A stretch of 64,000 nucleotides of DNA from JAGSOU01 sp049974865 (GCA_049974865.1 JBNGCX010000007.1:1-64000), one strand, 5' to 3'. Positions 9,312-19,004 are shown, counted from the stretch's first letter. Notes: generated by a model not told the origin, from the sequence alone. Translations and numbers: made by a program.

Positions 9312-11963
9312 TCAGGTCTGGGCCGCCTCTTTCAGTTCGTAGATCAGGTCGAGCGCCTGTTTCGGGGTCAGCTCGTCGGGATGGATTCCGGCGAGTTTTT
9401 CCTGCAGGGCAGAGGGTTCCGCGGGGGCGGGCGCGGCCGGTGGGGGCATTGCCGAGAAAAGCGGCAGGTCGTCGATCAGCGCCTTCTGGGCATTGCCGCC
9501 CTCGCGCTCGCCTTTTTCCAGCGCGTCGAGCACCACGCGGGCGCGCTCGACCACCGCGTGCGGCAGCCCGGCAAGCCGCGCCACCTGCACCCCGTAGGAG
9601 CGGTCGGCGGCGCCCTTGTGCACCTCGTGCAGGAAGATCACGTCGCCTTCCCATTCCTTCACCGCCACGGTGGCGTTGTCGACCCCGCCCAGTTGGCCGG
9701 CCAGCGCCGTCATCTCGTGGTAATGGGTGGCGAAAAGCGCGCGGCAGCGGTTGACGTCGTGCAGGTGTTCCAGCGTGGCCCAGGCGATGGACAGGCCGTC
9801 ATAGGTGGCCGTGCCGCGCCCGATCTCGTCGAGGATCACCATCGCGCGGTCATCGGCCTGGTTCAGGATGGCGGCGGTCTCCACCATCTCGACCATGAAG
9901 GTCGAGCGCCCCCGCGCCAGGTCGTCCGAGGCGCCGACGCGGCTGAAGATCTGTGACACCAACCCGATATGCGCGCGCCGCGCCGGCACGAACGATCCGG
10001 CCTGTGCCAGCAGGGCAATCAGCGCGTTCTGCCGCAGGAAGGTCGATTTACCCGACATGTTGGGGCCGGTCAGCAGCCAGATCGCGGCGCCCTGATCGGC
10101 GCTGAGGTCGCAATCATTGGCGATGAAGGGCTCGCCGCCCTGGCGGCGCAGCGCCTGTTCGACCACCGGGTGGCGCCCGCCCTCCACGTGAAACGCGCGG
10201 CTGTCGTCGACCTGCGGCTCGGTCCAGTCCTCGCCCCGGGCGAGGTCGGCGAACGCGGCGGAAAGGTCGATCTCGGCCAGCGCCCTTGCGGCCTGCCCGA
10301 TTTCGGCGGCGCGGTCCAGAACGGCGCCTTTCAGGCTGTCATAGAGACGTTTTTCGATCTCCAGCGCGCGGTTGCCGGCGTTCAGGATGCGGGTTTCCAT
10401 CTCGCTCAGCTCCACGGTGGTGAAGCGCACGGCGTTGGCCGTGGTCTGGCGGTGGATGAAGCGTTCCGACAATGGCGGCGACAGCATCTTGTCGGCATGG
10501 GTGGCGGTGGTCTCGATGAAATAGCCCAGCACGTTGTTGTGCTTGACCTTCAGCGAGGAAATGCCGGTCTCACTGGCGTAATCCGCCTGCATCCCGGCGA
10601 TCACGCCGCGCCCCTCGTCGCGCAGCTTGCGCGCCTCGTCGAGCTCGTCATCGAAACCCGGCGCGATGAAGCCGCCGTCGCGCGCCAGAAGCGGCGGCTC
10701 GGCCACCAGCGCGGCATCCAGCAGGTCGAGCAGTTCGTCATGGCCGTGCAGGGCGCCCGCGGCCTCGGCCAGCAGGGCGGGAGGGCTGGCCTCTTCCAGC
10801 AGGGTGGCGATTTCGCCGGCCTGGGCCAGTCCGTTGCGGATGGCGGCCAGGTCGCGTGGCCCGCAGCGGTCGAGGCCGAGGCGCGAGAGCGCGCGGTCCA
10901 TGTCGGGTACCTTGCGCAGGGCGTTGCGCAGATCCTCGGCCAGGCGGGCGCGTTCGGCCATGAAACGCACCGCGTCGAGGCGGGCATGGATGGTCGTCAG
11001 GTCCCGCGCGGGGCTGGAAATGCGGCGCTCCAGCAGCCGCGCGCCGGCGGCTGTGACCGTGCGGTCGACGGAGGACAGCAGAGAACCGTCGCGCCCCCCC
11101 GACAGGCTGGAGGTCAGTTCCAGGTTGCGCCGGGTCGCGGCGTCGATCTGCACAACGCCCGAGGCCGCCTCGCGCACCGGCGGGCGCAGCAGGGGCAGAT
11201 TGCCCTTCTGCGTCAGGTCCAGGTAATCGACGATCGCCCCCATCGCCCCCAGCTCGGGCCGCGAGAAGTTGCCAAAGGCCTCCAGCGTGCCGGTCTTGAA
11301 CAGGCCGCACAGACGTTTCTCGGCCGAGGCGCTGTCGAAACTGCCGCGCGACAACGGTGTCACGGCGGCCCCGGATTCAGTCACTATTTCGGCCAAATCG
11401 GCCTCTTGCGCCTCGGACAGCAGCACCTCGCGCGGGGCGAGGCGGGCCAGTTCGGGCGACAGGCGCACCGGTGGCGTGGGCATCACGTGGAACGCGCCGG
11501 TGGAAATATCCACCCAGGCAAGCGCCGCCTCGCCGCGCACCTCGGTATAGGCGGCGAGGAAGTTGTGGCGCCGCGCCTCCAACAGGCTTTCCTCGGTCAG
11601 GGTGCCGGGCGTGACCAGCCGCACCACGCCGCGTTTCACCACCGATTTGGAGCCGCGCTTCTTGGCCTCGGCCGGATCCTCCAATTGCTCGCAGACCGCC
11701 ACGCGAAAGCCCTTGCGGATCAGCGTCAGCAGGTAGCTTTCGGCGGCATGAACCGGCACGCCGCACATGGCGATATCCTCGCCCAGGTGCTTGCCGCGCT
11801 TGGTCAGCGCGATATCCAACGCCTCGGCCGCCGCCTTGGCGTCGTCGAAGAACAGCTCGTAGAAATCGCCCATCCGGTAGAACAGCAGCGCGTCGCGGTG
11901 CGCCTCCTTGATCTCCAGATATTGCGCCATCATCGGCGTGACATTGCCGTTGCTCACGATCAT
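9312..11963 (-). CDS. mutS: DNA mismatch repair protein MutS
   Basis: This 883-residue mismatch-recognition ATPase has the N-terminal mismatch-contact segment YRMGDFYELFFDDAKAA (the GxFYE motif, with Phe). The ATPase domain carries the Walker A LLTGPNMSGKSTFLRQNALI near residue 640 and VILDEIGRGTATYDGLSIAWA. The C-terminal short segment HPDELTPKQALDLIYELK is typical. The start at 11963 is uncertain: an in-frame GTG at 11957 has a comparable GGGGG upstream, and the family-conserved part starts at TPMMAQYLEIK. It is convergent with grpE and divergent from maeB. Confidence 0.97.
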   Translation of the reverse strand: MIVSNGNVTPMMAQYLEIKEAHRDALLFYRMGDFYELFFDDAKAAAEALDIALTKRGKHLGEDIAMCGVPVHAAESYLLTLIRKGFRVAVCEQLEDPAEAKKRGSKSVVKRGVVRLVTPGTLTEESLLEARRHNFLAAYTEVRGEAALAWVDISTGAFHVMPTPPVRLSPELARLAPREVLLSEAQEADLAEIVTESGAAVTPLSRGSFDSASAEKRLCGLFKTGTLEAFGNFSRPELGAMGAIVDYLDLTQKGNLPLLRPPVREAASGVVQIDAATRRNLELTSSLSGGRDGSLLSSVDRTVTAAGARLLERRISSPARDLTTIHARLDAVRFMAERARLAEDLRNALRKVPDMDRALSRLGLDRCGPRDLAAIRNGLAQAGEIATLLEEASPPALLAEAAGALHGHDELLDLLDAALVAEPPLLARDGGFIAPGFDDELDEARKLRDEGRGVIAGMQADYASETGISSLKVKHNNVLGYFIETTATHADKMLSPPLSERFIHRQTTANAVRFTTVELSEMETRILNAGNRALEIEKRLYDSLKGAVLDRAAEIGQAARALAEIDLSAAFADLARGEDWTEPQVDDSRAFHVEGGRHPVVEQALRRQGGEPFIANDCDLSADQGAAIWLLTGPNMSGKSTFLRQNALIALLAQAGSFVPARRAHIGLVSQIFSRVGASDDLARGRSTFMVEMVETAAILNQADDRAMVILDEIGRGTATYDGLSIAWATLEHLHDVNRCRALFATHYHEMTALAGQLGGVDNATVAVKEWEGDVIFLHEVHKGAADRSYGVQVARLAGLPHAVVERARVVLDALEKGEREGGNAQKALIDDLPLFSAMPPPAAPAPAEPSALQEKLAGIHPDELTPKQALDLIYELKEAAQT

Positions 11964-12094
11964 CCCCCGGGGTTACAGCGTCTGGACCTTACAAATCGTG
12001 GAAATCCTGCGAAAGCCGGTTTTCCATCTTTTGTTGAGGCGGCCCGCCCGGGGCGCTATGACGCCTAGGCCGGAAGTGAGGAGACCGACGCAAG

Positions 12095-14353
12095 ATGTCC
12101 AACAAGAGCAAGTTCACCCCCGAAGAGGCGCTGGCCTATCACCTGGAGCCGCACCCGGGCAAATTCGACATCACGCCGTCGGTCCCCATGACCACGCAAC
12201 GCGACCTGTCGCTGGCCTACAGCCCCGGCGTGGCGGTGCCGGTGCAGGCCATCGCCGACGCGCCGGAAACCGCCTATGACTACACCACCAAGGGCAACAT
12301 GGTGGCCGTGGTGTCCAACGGCACGGCGATCCTCGGAATGGGCAACCTGGGCGCGCTGGCCTCCAAGCCGGTGATGGAGGGCAAGGCGGTGCTGTTCAAG
12401 CGCTTTGCCGACGTCAACGCCATCGATATCGAGCTCGACACCGAGGACCCGGAAGAGATCATCAAGGCGGTCAAGCTGATGGGGCCGACCTTTGGCGGCA
12501 TCAACCTCGAGGACATCAAGGCGCCGGAATGCTTTATCATCGAGCAGCGCCTCAAGGAAGAGATGGACATCCCCGTCTTCCACGACGACCAGCACGGCAC
12601 CGCCGTGATCTGCGCCGCGGGGCTGATCAACGCGCTGCACCTGTCGGGCAAGAAGATCGAGGATTGCCGCATCGTGCTGAACGGTGCGGGGGCGGCCGGC
12701 ATCGCCTGTATCGAGCTGCTTAAGGCGATGGGCGCCAAGCACGACAACTGCATCGTGTGCGACACCAAGGGCGTGATCTACCAGGGCCGGACCGAGGGGA
12801 TGAACCAGTGGAAATCGGCCCATGCCGCCGCCACCGACCTGCGCACCCTGGAGGAGGCGATGGAAGGGGCCGACGTCTTCCTCGGCGTTTCGGTCAAGGG
12901 CGCGGTGACGCCCGAGATGGTGGCCGCGATGGCCGACGACCCGGTGATCTTCGCCATGGCCAACCCCGACCCCGAGATCACACCCGAAGAAGCCCATGCC
13001 GTGCGCGCCGACGCCATCGTCGCCACAGGCCGCAGCGACTATCCCAACCAGGTGAACAACGTCCTGGGCTTTCCCTATCTGTTTCGGGGTGCGCTGGATA
13101 TCCACGCCCGCGCCATCAATGACGAGATGAAGATCGCCTGCGCCGAGGCGCTGGCGGAACTCGCGCGCGAGGATGTGCCCGACGAGGTGGCCATGGCCTA
13201 TGGCCGCAAGCTGAGCTTCGGGCGCGACTACATCATCCCCACGCCGTTCGACCCGCGGCTGATCTACCGCATCCCGCCGGCGGTGGCGCGCGCGGGGATG
13301 GATACCGGCGTGGCCCGCCGCCCGATCGTGGACATGGACCGCTACGTCCATGACCTGCATGCCCGGATGGACCCGACCGCCTCGGTCCTCAGCTCGATCT
13401 CTGCGCGGGCCAAGGCGGCGCAGGCCCGGATGATCTTTGCCGAGGGCGACGACGTGCGCGTGCTGCGCGCCGCCGTCAACTATCAGCGCGCCGGCTACGG
13501 CAAGGCGCTGGTCGTGGGGCGCGAGGCCGACGTGAAGGACAAGCTGGAGGCGGCGGGCCTGGGCGACGCCTATCGCGAGCTGGAGGTGGTGAACGCCGCC
13601 AATACAAGGCACCTCGATACCTACCGCGACTTCCTCTACAAGCGGTTGCAGCGCAAGGGCTTTGACATGCAGGACGCGCATCGCCTGTCGGCGCGCGACC
13701 GCCATGTCTTCGCCTCGCTGATGCTGGCCCATGGCCATGGCGACGGGATGATCACCGGCGCCACGCGCAAGTCCGCCCAGGTGATGGAACTGATCAACCA
13801 CGTCTTCGACGCCACGGCGGCCGATGGCGCGGTGGGCGTGACGGCGCTGCTGCACAAGGGCCGGATCGCGATGATCGCCGACACGCTGGTGCACGAATGG
13901 CCCGACGAGGAGGACCTGGCCAATATCGCCGAGCGCTCTGCCGGCGTGGCCCGCGGCCTGGGGCTGGAGCCGCGCGTGGCCTTCGTCAGCTTCTCGACCT
14001 TCGGCTACCCGGTCAGCGAACGCGCCACCAAGATGCATATGGCGCCGCAGGTGCTGGACGCCCGCGGGGTCGATTTCGAATACGAGGGCGAGATGACCGT
14101 CGACGTGGCCTTGAACATGGAGGCAATGGCGAAATACCCGTTCTCGCGCCTCAGCGGCCCGGCCAACGTGCTGGTTGTGCCGGCGCGCCACTCGGCCTCG
14201 ATCTCGGTGAAACTGATGCAGGAGATGGCGGGGGCTACGGTGATCGGCCCGATCCTGTCGGGCGTGGACAAGCCGATCCAGATCTGCTCCACCGGCTCGA
14301 CCGTCAACGACATCACCAACATGGCGCTTCTGGCGGCCTGCAAGGTGGGCTGA
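12095..14353 (+). CDS. maeB: NADP-dependent malic enzyme with C-terminal phosphotransacetylase-like domain
   Basis: This 752-residue MaeB-type enzyme decarboxylates malate to pyruvate, making NADPH. The N-terminal malic domain has LAYSPGVAVPV, VFHDDQHGTAVI (metal and substrate site) and GAGAAGIACIELL (NADP fold). From about residue 430 a phosphate acetyltransferase-like domain follows (RMIFAEGDDVRVLRAA, SCVLRSHGHG-like region, GPANVLVVPARHSASISVKL). This is the usual allosteric domain and probably has no PTA activity. GAGGAGA precedes the ATG. Its stop overlaps the next ATG (TGATG). Confidence 0.95.
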   Translation: MSNKSKFTPEEALAYHLEPHPGKFDITPSVPMTTQRDLSLAYSPGVAVPVQAIADAPETAYDYTTKGNMVAVVSNGTAILGMGNLGALASKPVMEGKAVLFKRFADVNAIDIELDTEDPEEIIKAVKLMGPTFGGINLEDIKAPECFIIEQRLKEEMDIPVFHDDQHGTAVICAAGLINALHLSGKKIEDCRIVLNGAGAAGIACIELLKAMGAKHDNCIVCDTKGVIYQGRTEGMNQWKSAHAAATDLRTLEEAMEGADVFLGVSVKGAVTPEMVAAMADDPVIFAMANPDPEITPEEAHAVRADAIVATGRSDYPNQVNNVLGFPYLFRGALDIHARAINDEMKIACAEALAELAREDVPDEVAMAYGRKLSFGRDYIIPTPFDPRLIYRIPPAVARAGMDTGVARRPIVDMDRYVHDLHARMDPTASVLSSISARAKAAQARMIFAEGDDVRVLRAAVNYQRAGYGKALVVGREADVKDKLEAAGLGDAYRELEVVNAANTRHLDTYRDFLYKRLQRKGFDMQDAHRLSARDRHVFASLMLAHGHGDGMITGATRKSAQVMELINHVFDATAADGAVGVTALLHKGRIAMIADTLVHEWPDEEDLANIAERSAGVARGLGLEPRVAFVSFSTFGYPVSERATKMHMAPQVLDARGVDFEYEGEMTVDVALNMEAMAKYPFSRLSGPANVLVVPARHSASISVKLMQEMAGATVIGPILSGVDKPIQICSTGSTVNDITNMALLAACKVG

Positions 14354-15216
14354 TGGCGGTCTTCACCCTCGGTTCGGTAAATGTGGATCACGTCTATGCC
14401 GTGCCGCATCTGCCCGCGCCGGGGGAGACGCTGGCCGCCCGCGCGCTGAGCACCATGCTGGGCGGCAAGGGCGCCAACCAGTCCGTCGCCGCCGCCCGCG
14501 CGGGCGCCGAGGTGCGCCATATCGGGGCGGTCGGGGCCGACGGGCGCTGGGCGGTGGAGGAATTGGCCGGGTTCGGCGTGGACGCGACGCATGTGGCCGA
14601 GGTGGATCATCCCACCGGCCACGCCATCATCTCGGTCGATCCGGCGGGTGAAAACGCCATCCTTCTGTTTCCCGGCGCGAACCGCGCCCAGTCCGGGGCG
14701 GCAATCGCCCGCGCGCTGGCGGAGGCCCGCGCCGGCGACAGCCTGCTTTTACAGAACGAGACCTCGCACCAGGCCCAGGCCGCCCGGATCGCCCGCGACC
14801 AAGGGATGCGCGTGGTCTATTCCGCCGCGCCCTTCGAGGTGGCGGCGGTGCAGGCGGTGCTGCCGCAGTTGTCGCTGCTGGTCGTGAACGCGGTCGAGGC
14901 CGCGCAACTGCGCGCGGCGCTGGGTGAGGTGACGGGCCCGGATCTGATCGTGACCCACGGTGCACATGGGGCGGAATGGATTGCGAATTCAGGCGAAACA
15001 GTGACTGTTCCGGCATTTCCCGTGACGCCTGTGGACACCACGGGGGCGGGCGATTGCTTCATCGGGTCTTTGGTGGCGGCGCTGGATGCCGGCGCGGGGC
15101 GGGAAGAGGCGTTGCGCTATGCCGCCGCCGCCGCGGCGCTGCAGGTCACGCGGGCGGGCACGGCGCAGGCCATGCCGTCGCGGGACGAGGTTCTGGCATT
15201 CCTCGTGCGCGCCTGA
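14353..15216 (+). CDS. Ribokinase-like PfkB-family sugar kinase
   Basis: This 287-residue kinase has the PfkB signature 1 (LSTMLGGKGANQSVAAARAGA, residues about 32-52) and signature 2 (DTTGAGDCFIGSLVAALDAG, near residue 226), where the Asp is the catalytic base. It is closest in pattern to ribokinase, but no ribose transport or rbs regulator genes are nearby, so the substrate is uncertain. It overlaps maeB by one base. Its TGA abuts the msrA stop on the other strand (TGATCA). Confidence 0.85.
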   Translation: MAVFTLGSVNVDHVYAVPHLPAPGETLAARALSTMLGGKGANQSVAAARAGAEVRHIGAVGADGRWAVEELAGFGVDATHVAEVDHPTGHAIISVDPAGENAILLFPGANRAQSGAAIARALAEARAGDSLLLQNETSHQAQAARIARDQGMRVVYSAAPFEVAAVQAVLPQLSLLVVNAVEAAQLRAALGEVTGPDLIVTHGAHGAEWIANSGETVTVPAFPVTPVDTTGAGDCFIGSLVAALDAGAGREEALRYAAAAAALQVTRAGTAQAMPSRDEVLAFLVRA

Positions 15217-15882
15217 TCAGGACCCCGCAAAGGGGGCGGCATCGCCCCAGAGCTGGCGCACCCGCGCGTCGCGGCCGCAGCCCTTGCGATAACGCTTGTA
15301 GGCCTCGGCCTTGGTCTTGAGGCCGAAGCGGGTGAGGATCCGCTCGTCCTTCTTGTAGTAATCCTGGTGATAGGCCTCGGCCTCGTAGAACGGGCCGGCG
15401 GGCAGGATCGGGGTGACGACCTTTTGCCCCAGCGCCTGTTCGGCCTCGGCCACGGCGGCCTCGGCAGAGGCCTTTTCCGCCGGGTTAGAGAAAAAAATCG
15501 CGGTGCGATAGCTGTCGCCCCGGTCGCAGAACTGCCCGCCCGCATCGGTCACGTCGACCGAGCGCAGGAACAGGTGCATGAGCTGGCCATAGCTGACCTC
15601 GTCGGGGTCGTAGGTGATCTCCACCGCCTCGTAATGGCCGGTGCCGCCGCGCGAGACCTGCTTGTAGGTCGGGTTCTTCAGCGTGCCGCCGGTATAACCC
15701 GAGACGACCTCGGTCACGCCCTCGACCTTTTCGAAATCGGCCTCGACGCACCAGAAACAGCCACCCGCGACCACCGCCGTTTCCAGCGGCGCGGCGCGGG
15801 AGGCGGTGCAATGGGTGGCGACGGCCAGCAGGATGGCCGAGAACAGGGCGATGGCCTTGAAATCTTGCAGGGTGCGGGACAT
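15217..15882 (-). CDS. msrA: Exported peptide methionine sulfoxide reductase MsrA
   Basis: This 221-residue protein has an N-terminal hydrophobic signal segment (residues 10-30) ending near SRAAPLE, followed by the MsrA domain with the catalytic GCFWCVEADF motif and GYTGGTLKNPTYKQV. It reduces methionine-S-sulfoxide; the signal suggests periplasmic protein repair. The ATG at 15882 is preceded by AAGGAG. The in-frame ATG at 15945 would give an Arg-rich extension before the signal peptide and is less likely. It is convergent with the ribokinase gene, with no gap. Confidence 0.92.
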   Translation of the reverse strand: MSRTLQDFKAIALFSAILLAVATHCTASRAAPLETAVVAGGCFWCVEADFEKVEGVTEVVSGYTGGTLKNPTYKQVSRGGTGHYEAVEITYDPDEVSYGQLMHLFLRSVDVTDAGGQFCDRGDSYRTAIFFSNPAEKASAEAAVAEAEQALGQKVVTPILPAGPFYEAEAYHQDYYKKDERILTRFGLKTKAEAYKRYRKGCGRDARVRQLWGDAAPFAGS

Positions 15883-16038
15883 GGGTCTGCTCCTTCTCGC
15901 GGATGGGCTCAACCTACGCCCGGGGCCGACGCACGCGGAAGGCACAAGCCCGTGACCTCACGAAGCCCTGAAAACGCTGAAACATTTCCCTTTCCCCGCC
16001 CGGCGCGCCGCCCTAGCGTGGCCGGGAAAGGAGCCGCC

Positions 16039-16959
16039 ATGACCGACCACGTCACCACCCACCAGGCCGAGGAGGATGCCCGGAACGAGGCGATCCTGAT
16101 CTATCTGAACGACCGTATCGTGCCCAAGGCCGAGGCCACCGTCAGCGTCTATGACAGCGGCTTCATGCTGGGCGACGGGGTGTGGGAGGGGCTGCGCCTT
16201 TACGACGGCTGCTGGGCGTTCCTCGATGACCATCTCGACCGGCTGTTCGAGGCGGCCAAGGCGATCGACCTGGAGATCGGGATGGACCGCGCCGGCGTCA
16301 TCGCGGCGCTGGAAGAGACGCGCAAGGCCAACGGGATGCACAGCGACGCCCATGCCCGCCTGATGGTGACGCGGGGGGTGAAGACCCGGCCGTTCCAACA
16401 CCCCTCGCTGTCGCGGCAGGGGCCGACGGTGGTGATCATCGTGGAACATTCGAAACCCTCGATCCCGCGGCCCATAAGGCTGGCCACCGTGCCGCATATC
16501 CGCGGCCTGCCGATGAGCCAGGACCCCAAGCTGAACAGCCATTCCAAGCTCAACTGCATCCTGGCCTGCATCGCCGCCGAAAAGGCCGGCGCCGACGAAG
16601 CCCTGATGCTGGACGTGCATGGTTTCGTGAACACCACCAACGCCTGCAACTTTTTCATCGTCCGCAAGGGCGAGGTTTGGACCTCGACCGGCGACTATTG
16701 CATGAACGGGATCACGCGGCAGAAGGTTATCGACGTGTGCCGCGCCGACGGCATCCCGGTTTACGAGAGGAACTATTCGCTGGTCGATACCTACGGCGCC
16801 GACGAGGCGTTCCTGACCGGCACCTTCGGCGCGCAGACCCCGGTGTCGGAGATCGACGGGCGGTTGATCGGGACAGGCCGGATGGGCCCGGTGACGCAGC
16901 GCATCCGCCACCTTTACGCCGCGCTGGTGCGGGAGCATTGCGGGGAGCGCGGCGCATGA
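16039..16959 (+). CDS. Class IV aminotransferase (branched-chain / D-amino acid type)
   Basis: This 306-residue PLP enzyme of fold type IV has YDSGFMLGDGVWEGLRLYDG (about residues 38-57), the probable PLP lysine in HSKLNCI (near residue 170), and GADEALMLDVHGFVNTTNACNFFIV, where the Glu that contacts the PLP ring is in this family often replaced. It could be a branched-chain or D-alanine aminotransferase; sequence alone does not settle the substrate. AAAGGAG precedes the ATG. The stop overlaps the sulfotransferase start as ATGA, so the two are probably functionally linked. Confidence 0.85.
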   Translation: MTDHVTTHQAEEDARNEAILIYLNDRIVPKAEATVSVYDSGFMLGDGVWEGLRLYDGCWAFLDDHLDRLFEAAKAIDLEIGMDRAGVIAALEETRKANGMHSDAHARLMVTRGVKTRPFQHPSLSRQGPTVVIIVEHSKPSIPRPIRLATVPHIRGLPMSQDPKLNSHSKLNCILACIAAEKAGADEALMLDVHGFVNTTNACNFFIVRKGEVWTSTGDYCMNGITRQKVIDVCRADGIPVYERNYSLVDTYGADEAFLTGTFGAQTPVSEIDGRLIGTGRMGPVTQRIRHLYAALVREHCGERGA

Positions 16960-17669
16960 GGATCGCCATGTGGTCCGGCCCGCGCAACCTGTCGACGGCG
17001 ATGATGTATGCCTTCGGCAACCGCGCCGATTGCGCCGTGGTGGATGAACCCTTCTACGCGGCCTACCTGGCGGCGACGGGGCTGGACCACCCGATGCGCG
17101 CCGAAATCCTGGCCGCGCAGCCGCAGGACCCGGCGGAGGTGGTGGCGCAACTGACGGGGCCGATCCCGGGCGGCAAGGCGCATTTCTACCAGAAGCATAT
17201 GGCCCAGCACATGATCCCCGGCGTGCCGCGCGGCTGGATGGCCGACGTGGTGAACGTCTTCCTCATCCGTCACCCGGCGCGCGTGATCGCCAGCTACGGC
17301 GCCAAGCGCGAGAACCCGACGCTGGACGACATCGGCTTCTGGCAGCAGGCAGAGCTGTTCGACGAGGTGAAGGCCGCGGGCGGGCGGCCGGTGGTGATCG
17401 ACAGCCACGATATCCGCGACGACCCCGAGGGGATGCTGCGCAGGCTGTGCGATGCGATCGGGCTGGGCTTCGACCCCGCCATGCTGCGCTGGCCCGCGGG
17501 CGGGCATTCGGATGACGGGGTCTGGGCCCCGGTCTGGTATGGCGCGGTGTGGCAGAGCACCGGATTTGCCGGGGCCGAGGGGCCCTTGCCCGAGGTGCCG
17601 GGGCATCTGCGGCCGGTGCTGGAGGCGGCGCTGCCGTCCTATGAAAAGCTGAGGGCGGAGAAGATCTGA
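16956..17669 (+). CDS. Sulfotransferase-family protein
   Basis: This 237-residue protein has an N-terminal MWSGPRNLSTAMMYAFGNR segment resembling the PAPS 5'-phosphosulfate binding loop, and VFLIRHPARVIASYGAKR resembling the 3'-phosphate motif with the RxPxxxxxS spacing. It begins inside the aminotransferase stop. The acceptor is unknown. Pairing with an aminotransferase suggests a small-molecule substrate, but this is inference. It is followed by an intergenic repeat element and a terminator. Confidence 0.75.
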   Translation: MRIAMWSGPRNLSTAMMYAFGNRADCAVVDEPFYAAYLAATGLDHPMRAEILAAQPQDPAEVVAQLTGPIPGGKAHFYQKHMAQHMIPGVPRGWMADVVNVFLIRHPARVIASYGAKRENPTLDDIGFWQQAELFDEVKAAGGRPVVIDSHDIRDDPEGMLRRLCDAIGLGFDPAMLRWPAGGHSDDGVWAPVWYGAVWQSTGFAGAEGPLPEVPGHLRPVLEAALPSYEKLRAEKI

Positions 17670-17730
17670 GGGGCACTGCCCCTCTGCGCCTGCGGCGCAT
17701 TCACCCCAGGATATTTTCGAACAGAAGAAG
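17668..17730 (+). repeat. Intergenic element copy C (degenerate)
   Basis: GAGGGGCA and TGCCCCTC form a hairpin from 17668 with a one-base loop, just at the sulfotransferase stop. At 17709-17730 lies GGATATTTTCGAACAGAAGAAG's equivalent of the 22-base motif: ATATTTTC, then six variable bases, then AGAAGAAG. It matches copy B at about 16 of 22 positions. As with copy A, it lies between convergent genes and follows a hairpin. Confidence 0.5.
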
Positions 17731-17740
17731 GTGGGAAAGA

Positions 17741-17768
17741 AAAACGCCCCCGGGATCGGGGGCGTTTT
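17741..17768. terminator. Bidirectional Rho-independent terminator between sulfotransferase gene and argG
   Basis: AAAACGCCCCCG and CGGGGGCGTTTT form a strong GC stem, with A and T tracts at both ends. It sits between convergent genes: 19 bases after the argG stop on the minus strand, with TTTTT following there. It can serve both directions. Confidence 0.85.
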
Positions 17769-17786
17769 GAGAGCTCTCGTGCGGGA

Positions 17787-19004
17787 TCAGCCGAGGCGCT
17801 TGTTGCGCATGGCCAGCAGGCGCAGGCGCAGGGCGTTGAGCTTGATAAAGCCCGCGGCGTCCTTCTGGTCGTAGGCGCCGGCGTCCTCCTCGAAGGTGAC
17901 GTGCTCTTCGGAATAGAGGCTGTGCTCGGACCAGCGGCCCACGGTGCGGGCGAGGCCCTTGTAGAGCTTCAGCCGGACGGTGCCGGTGACGTGTTCCTGC
18001 GACTTGTCGATGGCGGCCTGCAGCATCTCGCGCTCGGGCGAGAACCAGAAGCCGTTGTAGATCAGCTCGGCGTATTGCGGCATGAGCTGGTCCTTGAGGT
18101 GGGCCGCGCCGCGGTCGAGGGTGATCTGCTCGATGCCGCGATGGGCCTCGAGCAGGACGGTGCCGCCGGGGGTTTCGTAGATGCCGCGCGATTTCATGCC
18201 GACGAAGCGGCCCTCGACCAGGTCGAGCCGGCCGATACCGTGCTTGCCGCCCAGCTCGTTCAGCTTGGTCAGCAGCTCGGCGGGGCTGAGCGCCTCGCCG
18301 TTGATCGAGACGGCATCGCCCTTCTCGAAGCCGATCTCGATGAATTCGGGCTCGTTCGGGGCGTCCTCGGGGTTCACGGTGCGCTGGTAGACGTAATCGG
18401 GCGCGTCCTGCGCCGGGTCTTCCAGGACCTTGCCCTCGGACGAGGTGTGCAGCAGGTTCGCGTCGACCGAGAACGGCGCCTCGCCGCGCTTGTCCTTGGC
18501 GATCGGGATCTGGTTCTTCTCGGCGAAGTCCAGCAGGCGGGTACGCGAGGTCAGGTCCCATTCGCGCCAGGGGGCGATGACCTTGATGTCGGGGTTCAGC
18601 GCGTAGGCCGCCAGTTCGAAGCGGACCTGGTCATTGCCCTTGCCGGTGGCGCCGTGGGCGACGGCGTCGGCGCCGGTTTCCTCGGCGATCTCGATCAGGC
18701 GCTTGGAGATCAGCGGCCGCGCGATGGAGGTGCCCAGCAGGTAGAGCCCTTCGTAAACGGCGTTGGCGCGGAACATCGGGAAGACGAAGTCGCGCACGAA
18801 TTCCTCGCGCAGGTCCTCGATATAGATTTCCTTGACGCCCAGCATCTCGGCCTTCTGGCGGGCGGGTTCGAGTTCTTCGCCCTGTCCGAGATCGGCGGTG
18901 AATGTGACGACTTCGCAGCCGTATTCGGTCTGCAGCCATTTCAGGATGATGGAGGTGTCGAGGCCGCCGGAATAGGCCAGGACGACTTTCTTGGGGGCGG
19001 ACAT
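17787..19004 (-). CDS. argG: Argininosuccinate synthase
   Basis: This 405-residue enzyme condenses citrulline and aspartate using ATP in arginine synthesis. The N-type ATP pyrophosphatase loop is VVLAYSGGLDTSIILKWL (residues 6-23). VAHGATGKGNDQVRFE and EGRFVGMKSRGIYETPGG follow, all conserved in ArgG. It ends at a strong terminator. ArgJ, another arginine-pathway enzyme, is encoded about 27 kb away in this window. Confidence 0.97.
   Translation of the reverse strand: MSAPKKVVLAYSGGLDTSIILKWLQTEYGCEVVTFTADLGQGEELEPARQKAEMLGVKEIYIEDLREEFVRDFVFPMFRANAVYEGLYLLGTSIARPLISKRLIEIAEETGADAVAHGATGKGNDQVRFELAAYALNPDIKVIAPWREWDLTSRTRLLDFAEKNQIPIAKDKRGEAPFSVDANLLHTSSEGKVLEDPAQDAPDYVYQRTVNPEDAPNEPEFIEIGFEKGDAVSINGEALSPAELLTKLNELGGKHGIGRLDLVEGRFVGMKSRGIYETPGGTVLLEAHRGIEQITLDRGAAHLKDQLMPQYAELIYNGFWFSPEREMLQAAIDKSQEHVTGTVRLKLYKGLARTVGRWSEHSLYSEEHVTFEEDAGAYDQKDAAGFIKLNALRLRLLAMRNKRLG

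Noticed and set aside
10180..10200. A parS-like CACGTGAAAC in mutS
   Set aside because: Only one half of the palindrome fits; four of five left-arm bases are wrong, so ParB binding is unlikely.
9969..12068. A 699-codon plus-strand frame opposite mutS
   Set aside because: It is the mirror of MutS in GC-rich codons, with His/Gln/Ala/Gly-rich composition and no domain motifs.
12000..12094. A promoter between mutS and maeB
   Set aside because: No convincing -35 and -10 pair could be placed, although the gap must contain start signals.
12065..14191. A 708-codon minus-strand frame opposite maeB
   Set aside because: It is biased composition opposite an unambiguous malic enzyme and has no start context or motifs.
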